From NCBI RefSeq assembly GCF_002288925.2, contig NW_022097993.1, positions 14,615,692-14,679,691 on the forward strand: DNA of 64,000 nt, written 5' to 3'. Made by a program: the position numbers and the translations under genes. Within the stretch, counting starts at the first letter, position 1; each line of letters begins with the position of its first letter. Under the pieces are notes generated by a model that did not search any database, was not told where the DNA came from, and worked only from the letters and a program-made list of their open reading frames with translations. Source of the stretch: Delphinapterus leucas. Taxonomy: Eukaryota > Chordata > Mammalia > Artiodactyla > Monodontidae. This document shows, in pieces, positions 56,681 through 64,000 of this stretch.

Positions 56681-59540
56681 ACAATCAAAGGTAAATTTTT
56701 TGAGTACAAAACTGATAGTTTTACCTCCAGAAGAGGAAAAACAATGAAAACTATAGAAATTTTATTAAATATGGTAGTCTTAGTAGCAAAACCAGATATG
56801 TTTCATTACTTTTGAGATGTTAAATGTTAAAATCTATACAAAGAAAAATTTGCCAGAGACAAAATTTCTTCCTCAGACTATATTAATTAATGTCACATGA
56901 TACTAAAGACATATACTGTGGAAAAGTAAGCATTAGATATTATACGAGCAAGGATGTAAGCAATCATCTGCTGTAATAAATGTAGCTGTGGAAGTATTAT
57001 TGTGTGTGTGTGTCTGTGTGTGTCTGTGTGTGCACGTGCACTTGGGCACATGTGTGTAAATTATGCTATGAGTGGTTATCACACTTAGAGCAGACTAGAC
57101 TAGAAAAGATGGGTCGGGGCTGTTATTCATGGATATCCATCTGAGTACTTTCAAGGAAGGTCATTAATATTCAAATAGAGATTGAACATACAAAGCAACC
57201 CACACTCTGCTTTATTAGAGTGAATTGTTATAGTGAAAATGTGACTATTAATTATATGCTGACTGAGTTTGATTTAGTGTTGACTTAAGATTTCAAAATT
57301 GTGACTTTGGTTAAATCTCCATCTGTGGGTACACAACTTAGTGTTGTGTGATATTTAATAAAAAGCATTCATTTTAATATTACTTTTCTACACCTAAGTA
57401 GTTGTTAAAGGGAAGCTACTTTCATGACTTTTGGCTGCTGCTGTTGTTTTTATTTTATTATTATTGTATTTTATTATTTTCTATATATTGTTGTACACAT
57501 ACTATATATATTGTTCTATATATTTGTTCTGTATATCATTCTATATATTTACATATGATTAGGTTTCATGACACCAATAAAGTCATTAAAGAGAAAATTT
57601 AATCACTAAATCAAATCAGATGACTAAACTAAAATAGTTTGGTGATATGTGTCCTGTGAATATACCTCAAGAAAAAATGTCAGGATATATTATATAATAT
57701 TAAGAATATTTCAGTGTTTCTTGGGAAAGCCAAACTATTATAGATGAGAATTTAGCACTTCCTTAACCCTTGAGATGTTATTATGATTTGGAAAGCAAAT
57801 AGATAAAATGTCATTGGTAAATGTAATAACTCTATCCATAAAATTTTAAAAGTGTTTTTCAGAGTTTTATTTAACCAAAAGTAGGCATCAAATTACCACT
57901 ACCAAAACAAATTCAGTCTTTATATTTGAAAACAGTGATGCATCTCCTAGAGCACTGAACACATTCTGCATGTAATAACAGAGATTAAAAATATTAAGTA
58001 ATTTGACTCAGCTTTTCTAAAATTATAGTTGAAACTATAGGGAGAAAGTTTCAATATCTCCAAATAAGACACCTTTGAGCATATGAAATCACAAGTATTT
58101 TGAGTACACATTTATATTTTAAGAAAAACATAAAGTAGAAAGCTGAAGAAAATTTACAAATTAGATATATGTAGAAACTAAAATGTTAATATAACCCAGA
58201 TTAGGGTTACCTTAAGTTATATTAATGGCATAATTACATAATCAAAAGAAATTTAGTTAGTTTATTTACAAGAAGCACTCCTTTGACATTCTTACATTGA
58301 ACTGTAAAATGTTTAGAGTTTTAGTGTGGCTTTTCAAATTTCTGCTTATTTAAATATTTATCATGGACATTTCAATTTATTATAAGTTTTTGTAGAAAAT
58401 TTTATAGAAATACGATGTTTAACTCATTATAGAGGATCATATGAATTTCATTTGGCTACCTCACTTGTATGTAAATGCCTTGACTTTATAGTCAGTAAAA
58501 GTAAGTGTTTTGTGTTGTAAAGTTATCCTTCCTTATATGCCTTTTGGGGAATTTCAATGTTGTTACTCTAACAAATTCATTTATAAGAAGAAACATAGAG
58601 TAAGATTTATTTGACAAATGAGAAGTTTTTCATAGTGTCTGGGTCCGTATTCAATCCAAATATCTTAAATTTCCTGACAAAACTGTCAAACTCTTCCTGC
58701 CATTCCATATGAGAGATAATTATAAGTTAGAATATTATAATTTATTATATATAATGAGTAAGCAAAGAAATCTAATAAAGGTCAAACCAGACGAATGTTT
58801 GAAGTTATTCATCAACAATGTAGATAAAGAAAGCTTGGGAAAGATTAGAAGTATTATTAACTCCCTCTTCCATTGAAGCTATTAATAGTTCTTTTGATTT
58901 TCAATTGTTATATTTTATTTTTACAATTTAAACACCGGGATGGTATTTTTAATTTACATGAAATTTGTATTCTGCTTTTGAGTGAAATTCATGATAGACT
59001 GAGATTTGCAGAGATTTTGCAAAATAATATAGGGTAAACAAATAATTATAAGATGAAGATGAAGTAGACAACATATTTACAAGTTGAGAGAAATGGTCAT
59101 TAAAGGGAGGAGGGGGTCTGAAGACAGAGACAAGACAGGTAAGTATTGGTGTAATTCCTGAGATCAGAATTCACCATGGATGAGAATGGAATGCACTTGA
59201 TTTTGAAGGAGTTTCTCATTGATTGAATATTCTATGTTAGTTTGTGTTCTGAGCTACAGGTAAGTGGTAGAATAGAGCAAAACGGAAGAGCTGTGGCTAT
59301 TTGGAAAAGCTGTGGAGAAGGTTGGTGTTGAAGGTTGCCAAACAAAGACTAATAGACAGTGCTAAGGCACAGACAGGTTAGAGATACTGTGAGGCTTTGT
59401 CTACCATTCATCAGGCCAAAGAGTGAAGGGGAAGAAAAAGCAGAGGGAGCCCTGATTTAGGATTTAGGGAGTCTTGTGAAAAAACCCAAAACAAATTGTG
59501 AATTATCTTTCAAAACATTTTTGTGTTTTCCTTATTATTA
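56681..59540. other. unannotated sequence with a TG microsatellite
   Basis: A TG/TC run with 'gcacgtgcac' at its end spans 57000-57041. Otherwise I recognise no repeat or gene in 2.8 kb. Confidence 0.4.
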
Positions 59541-59665
59541 GTTTTTTTTTTTTTTTTTTTTTGGCCACATGGCATGTGGGATCTTAGTTCCCTGACCAAG
59601 GATCGAACCTGGGCCTGCTGCATTGGAAATATGGAGTCTTAAACCCTGGACCACCAGGGAAGCCC
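59541..59665 (-). mobile_element. CHR-type SINE, very short form
   Basis: The minus-strand copy has a T run (59541-59562, its A tail), and the complement of the head ('ccaccagggaagcccc') lies at 59651-59666. The body is about 100 bp, of the same type as the copies at 50829 and 62977. No clean duplication is placed. Confidence 0.9.
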
Positions 59666-60370
59666 CTATCACTAGTGATTTTTAACTTAGTGCATTTCGA
59701 GGCCAGATTAAACATGAATAATAAATCAAATGAATTGTCCATACTGATTATTTAACTTCTGTTTATATTCCACTGACAGAAAATTATGTATTAAAAGAAA
59801 TTCATTAAAATTAAGCCTATCAAGCACATTTCTGTAAGTTTATCAGTCAGCAGAATTCATCTTTTGTACATAATAAATTATTATATAAATATTTGTGTTC
59901 TGTAAGGATGAGTCTAGTCTTTGAGCTCAATTATGATACAAAGCATTAAATTAGCTTAAAATAGTGTTTCCTTAGTGAACATTGAAAAGATTTTCAAGTA
60001 GATAAACCCAGGAGAAGCTGATTTTATGTGACTAAGGGATTTTTGTATATTATGTATCAAAATAAATCATACAATTTTTAATATTTATCTGTATAAAACT
60101 AATTAATAGCATTGAATGACTGTGTTTAGTTGAACAGAGTAGTATTTGGGTATAATGAATTTTTATTTGGCACTACTATATACAAGTAAATTATGAAGCT
60201 GTCAGATATGTAACTATACAACTGATTTTGTAATTAAAATAATTAAAATTGATCAATTTTGAAATGACTTTATATTTATTATTAAACACAGTTTGTGCAA
60301 TTTACCAAAGTGCTTATTGAGATTCTGATCTCAGATTGTATATACATACTGTTTTTATATCTCATGAACA
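59666..60370. other. unannotated sequence
   Basis: AT-rich DNA. Nothing is recognised. Confidence 0.4.
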
Positions 60371-60490
60371 GAATGAATTATACCAGATTATAAATTCCTG
60401 GAGAGAAAGAAGTATGTTCTTATATCCTTATATCCATTAGAATTATACATTATAATGTCCAGCACATAGAAGTTGCTAAAAATTATGGGA
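60371..60490 (+). mobile_element. L2/MIR-type 3' tail trace
   Basis: The order 'ataaattcctggagagaaag', then 'aatgtccagcacatagaagt', resembles the L2 3' tail ('aagctccatgagggcaggga', 'agtgcctggcacatagtagg'). It is short and diverged. Confidence 0.45.
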
Positions 60491-62689
60491 ATTAAGATTC
60501 AATTATGGTTCTTACCTATCACATTTGATATACATTTGCACCATTAAAATTAATAATAATGATAAAAACATAAGTATTTCCCAAAGTTCTAAGTATTTTA
60601 GCAAATTGGAAATCTCCCCCTGTTATTTTATCTCTAAAAGAAGGTATGGGAAAGATTCCAGTGAGAAGACTTGTATGGTGTGTACTTCCCTATATCTGTT
60701 ACCTAACCTAGTTTAATTATTTTTTTAAAGTAACCTTTGACACTTCTTCAGACAATCTAACAACCTTTGATAAATTAATACCACTCAGGGTCTCCTCATT
60801 TCTACGGAAGCATGATTTACTCCTCCAATTAAACCTTTGGAGCTGCTGCTTCTGCTGCTGGAAACCAAAAAAGTTGGAAATATTGTGGAGGAAAAAGATA
60901 ATGTGACTATTTTCTCTTCAAAACTGAGAAGATAGGAAAAGGATTAAGACAAATATGCATGACTGGGAGAAAGTAGGCAAGAAAATAGGTTGTATTCAAA
61001 GTTCACTGCGCTACTATAAAAAAATAGCCACTGTGACAGTAAGTCGGCAGAAAAAGAGTTTAGAAAAGTCATTAGAAAATGACAGTAAGTTTCTATTAAA
61101 ATTTTTAAAAGTTCTTAGCAACATTGTGAACTAGGATGGAGCTCTGGAGAATGAACAGGGAAATCTGATTCCATTTACTCTGGCATCTTATGGTTGAATT
61201 AATTTCACATCTCAGTGCACTTAATGTCTATGACCAATGTCTTGCTGACTTTGTCTGGCACATACTAGCTTTTCAGTTAATAGTGCTGTAAAGATATATG
61301 ATTTAATTATGTTAATGCCAGTGTCCAGTGTGTTTTGGCATTATTTAGATGCTAGAGATATAGGTATCAATAAAATAAAATTTCCTTTAAAAAGACACAG
61401 ACTGCATGATTTTCTAAGACTCTGAACTGATGCACAGATTCACAACATGGCTAATATGGAATCCCTAGAATCACAGAAATGTCAGACCATCTAACTTATC
61501 TCCACATTTAAATTTTCTAGATAAGTTAAGTTGAGAACATTTAAATAACTTATTGCGTATTTGTTATATTATGTGTTAGCTACCTTAAACATCTAAATGG
61601 CTCCTTATAGAAAGAATACAGCTAGAAATAGTGATTCAAAGTGAGAAAGTCTTCTACCTCTCAACATAAGAAAAAAATTCTTCAAAATTTGAATTTAACT
61701 TCTGTTCCAAAAATATAGCAGACTGGATAACCTACAAACACTTGAAAAACTTAAAATATTTAACAACATCTGTTTAAATGCAAAACTAAACTTGATGTTA
61801 CCTGGACAATGAGAGCTGCTTAAAAAGGGGTTTGACAGTGAAAAAAAAAATACAAAGTATTAGAAAATGTCCAAAGTGAAAAGGCTATTGAAAAACCAGA
61901 ATAATGAATAACAATGTATTTAAATGTAAAATATACAGAGATATTTGTGTTAGCATCTAGCATCATGATGACAAAAAATAATTTAGTTAAATACAATCTG
62001 TTCTGTAAGATAGCATTAGTGGATGCCATGTCCACTCTAGATATTTTCTCACAGGTACTAGGAGACTGTTATCGAGTGGCTTGATATATTTCCCATTAAA
62101 GACATTTGACTGTGGTGGTTTGTACCCAGGAGTACAGAAAACATTTCTGAAATCATAATTGCCCAATGGTCTCTTTTCTGTCTTTATAATTTCCAAGCTA
62201 GAGAATTTGCTCAGTATCACCTATGGTTTCTATGTAACTGATTCTCAAATCAGTATTTCCAGGCTTTTCCTATCACCCAAGAACCAACCCAAAAGTCTAG
62301 CTGCTTTGTTATTGTATCGAGACCATGGACTTTGTAACTGCTCTTATCTATCTCCAGTACTTAAACACCATCAGTATGTTGATGAATCTTGAATTATATC
62401 AACAGCTTTGTTCCATATTCTGATCGCCAGATGTGGATATGTAACAAGAGACATATCATTAACCTGTTGAAAGTGAAACTCCTGATTTGCTCCTTCAAAC
62501 TTTCTCCTTTCCAGTGTAGTTCATTTAGTTAAAGGGCTATTGCACCTTTTAAGTTAAGCTACAAGCCCTAGAATCATCATTGTATCTCTTTTACTTTACA
62601 ACACATATCCAATTATTTAGCTAATAGTTAATTTTACATTCCATGTATATACAAAATAAAACCATTTCTCACAACACTGCCCACACCAT
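60491..62689. other. unannotated sequence
   Basis: I recognise no gene or firm repeat. The stretch at 61460-61545 ('tagaatcacagaaatgtcag') may be a trace of the same old repeat suggested at 5890-6010, but this is weak. Confidence 0.4.
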
Positions 62690-63432
62690 GGCCCAAGCTG
62701 TGTCTTTACTTCTTACCTAGTTTACTGCAATAACCTCCATTGTCTCTTTATCTACTTGTGTGTGCTGTTAGTCTATTCTCACAATAACTGTCCTTTAAAA
62801 ATGAAAGTTGGATCCTGTCATTCTTTGCTCAAAATACTCCAATGGTTTTCCATCTGACTTAGGTGAAATTCCTATGCTCTGCCTACCTTTATGACTCTTC
62901 CCTCATACCCTCCCATTTTCTCTTCCCCACTTACAGTGGTTTCCTTGATATTCTTCTAAATCTCTAGTCACTCTCTCTCTCTCTCTTTTTTTTTTCTTTA
63001 AGTTCCCCAACCAGGGACCAAACCTGGGCCCTGGCAGTGAAAACGCCTACCCCTAACCACTGGACTGCCAGGGAATTCCCTAGTCATTCTCTTCTTAAAA
63101 GAGTTTTACATGTGCTCTTTTCTCTAACATTCTTTGCCAATTTCTTGCAGGGCTTGGCCCAAATATTATCTCATCAGAGATACCTTTCCTCATTACTGTA
63201 TTTAAAATATCAGTCCCATGTCACTCTCCAACAGAAGCTGATTATTCTATTTGGAATTTCTCCAAAGCCCATATGGCCATTCAACATATTATTAAAGTTC
63301 TTTCCACCATTTTCTCTAATAAGCATATAATCTCCACTGGGATAAAGTCTTTGTTTTTATCACTAATATATCATCACCAGCAATCACAGAGCCTGTTGTG
63401 TTGCAGAACCTCAATAAATATCTGTTTGAATA
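62690..63432 (+). mobile_element. L2 (LINE2) 3' end, interrupted by a SINE
   Basis: The blocks follow the L2 3' region in order: 'gaaagttggatcctgtcatt', 'caatggttttccatctgact', 'tctgcctacctttatgactc', 'ttgccaatttcttgcagggc', 'agagatacctttcctcatta', and finally 'ataaagtctttgtttttatc' and 'acctcaataaatatctgttt', matching the L2 3' tail ('gtgctcaataaatatttgtt'). The SINE at 62977-63079 splits it. It encodes nothing intact. Confidence 0.87.
62964..63092 (-). mobile_element. CHR-type SINE, very short form, inserted in an L2
   Basis: The minus-strand copy of about 100 bp has its T-rich tail at 62977-62999, and the complement of the head ('ccagggaattccc') ends at about 63079. The flanks 'ctagtcactctct' (62964-62976) and 'ctagtcattctct' (63080-63092) form a 13-bp duplication with one mismatch. 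Confidence 0.93.
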
Positions 63433-63448
63433 AGTTAATTATGAATAT

Positions 63449-64000
63449 TTTTTTAAAAATATTATAGCTGATTTACAATGTTGTGTTAGTTTCAGGTGTA
63501 CAGCAAAGTGACTCAGTTATACATATACATATATCCACTCTGTTTTAGATTCTTTTCCCATATAATCCATTACAGAGCATTGAGTAGAGTTCCCTGTGTT
63601 ACAGAGTAGGTCTTATTATTATCTATTTTTTACATAGTATGTGTATATGTCAATCCCAATCTCCCAATTTATCCCTCCCTCCATTACCCCCAGTAACCAT
63701 AAGTTTGTTTTCTCCATCTGTGACTCTATTTCTGTTTTGTAAATAAGTTCATTTTTACCCCATTTTTAGATTCCACATAAAAGTGATATCATATGATATT
63801 TGTCTTTCTCTGTCTGACTTACTTCACTTAGTATGAGAATATCTAGGCCCATCCCTGTTGCTGCAAATGACATTATTTTGTTCTTTATTTATGGCTGAGT
63901 AATATTCCATTGTATGTATGTACCACATATTCTTTATCCATTCCTCTGTTGATGGACATTTAGGTTGCTTCCATGTCCTGGCTATTGTAAATAGTGCTGC
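63449..64000 (-). mobile_element. L1 3'UTR and ORF2 end, running off the window
   Basis: The minus-strand L1 begins after T-rich sequence at about 63449. Its 3'UTR includes 'gctgatttacaatgttgtgt' and 'ggtgtacagcaaagtgactc', and the ORF2 C-terminal complement at 63890-64000 includes 'tattccattgtatgtatgta' and 'tgttgatggacatttaggtt'. The element continues past position 64000, so its full length and 5' truncation point cannot be seen. Confidence 0.93.

Overview
This window looks like an AT-rich, gene-poor stretch of a cetacean nuclear genome, most likely from a toothed whale. The evidence is the repertoire of tRNA-Glu-derived CHR-type SINEs (about 13 copies). They fall into three forms: a long form of about 300-370 bp, a short form of about 205-220 bp ending in a CGCAAAA-type tail, and a very short form of about 100-160 bp. 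All are bounded by the characteristic 'acttccctggtgg' head (or its complement 'ccaccagggaag'). The short form, as I recall it, is abundant in dolphins and their relatives. The species assignment is inference. No complete protein-coding gene, tRNA, rRNA, CRISPR or prokaryotic feature could be supported. The open reading frames longer than 60 codons are remnants of retrotransposons, translations of simple repeats, or chance frames in AT-rich DNA.

Layout: 1-16.4 kb is mostly unrecognised DNA with L1 fragments (430-920, 3397-4246), an L2 remnant (4740-5180), three long CHR SINEs (6296, 9681, 10794), two MIR-like remnants (11460-12010) and a MER20-like hAT element (15423-15613). From 16.4 to 23.4 kb lies a structurally full-length but dead L1 on the + strand (5'UTR, ORF1, ORF2, 3'UTR), flanked by a probable 14-bp duplication and interrupted by a younger SINE. 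From 24.3 to 26.9 kb is a second + strand L1 missing both ends, also carrying a SINE. From 28.6 to 30.0 kb come a MaLR LTR and an L1 with an inverted 5' part. From 30.5 to 34.2 kb there is an AT microsatellite with a 10-N assembly gap, then the 3' end of a class-I-like endogenous retrovirus joined directly to an L1 5' half. From 34.3 to 45 kb lie a perfect 17-bp-arm palindrome, an MLT1-like LTR, five SINEs and two weak exon-like islands (35.3 and 37.3 kb). From 45 to 53.5 kb lie an LTR with an abutting poly(T), an old L1 containing a cleanly bounded MLT1 LTR, a truncated L1, and a TATC tetranucleotide array of about 650 bp inside an older repeat. From 53.8 kb to the end are L2 remnants, an old L1 and, running off the right edge, another L1.

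The elements form a layered record. SINEs interrupt L1 and L2 copies, and an MLT1 LTR interrupts an L1, so relative ages can be read from the nesting. Almost all LTR elements and most L1s lie on the minus strand. This pattern is known for introns of genes transcribed on the + strand, but with so few elements it is only a hint. There is no operon-like cooperation between genes here. The functional content that can be defended is retrotransposon remnants, possible TE-derived regulatory DNA, and two exon-like islands that need comparative data.
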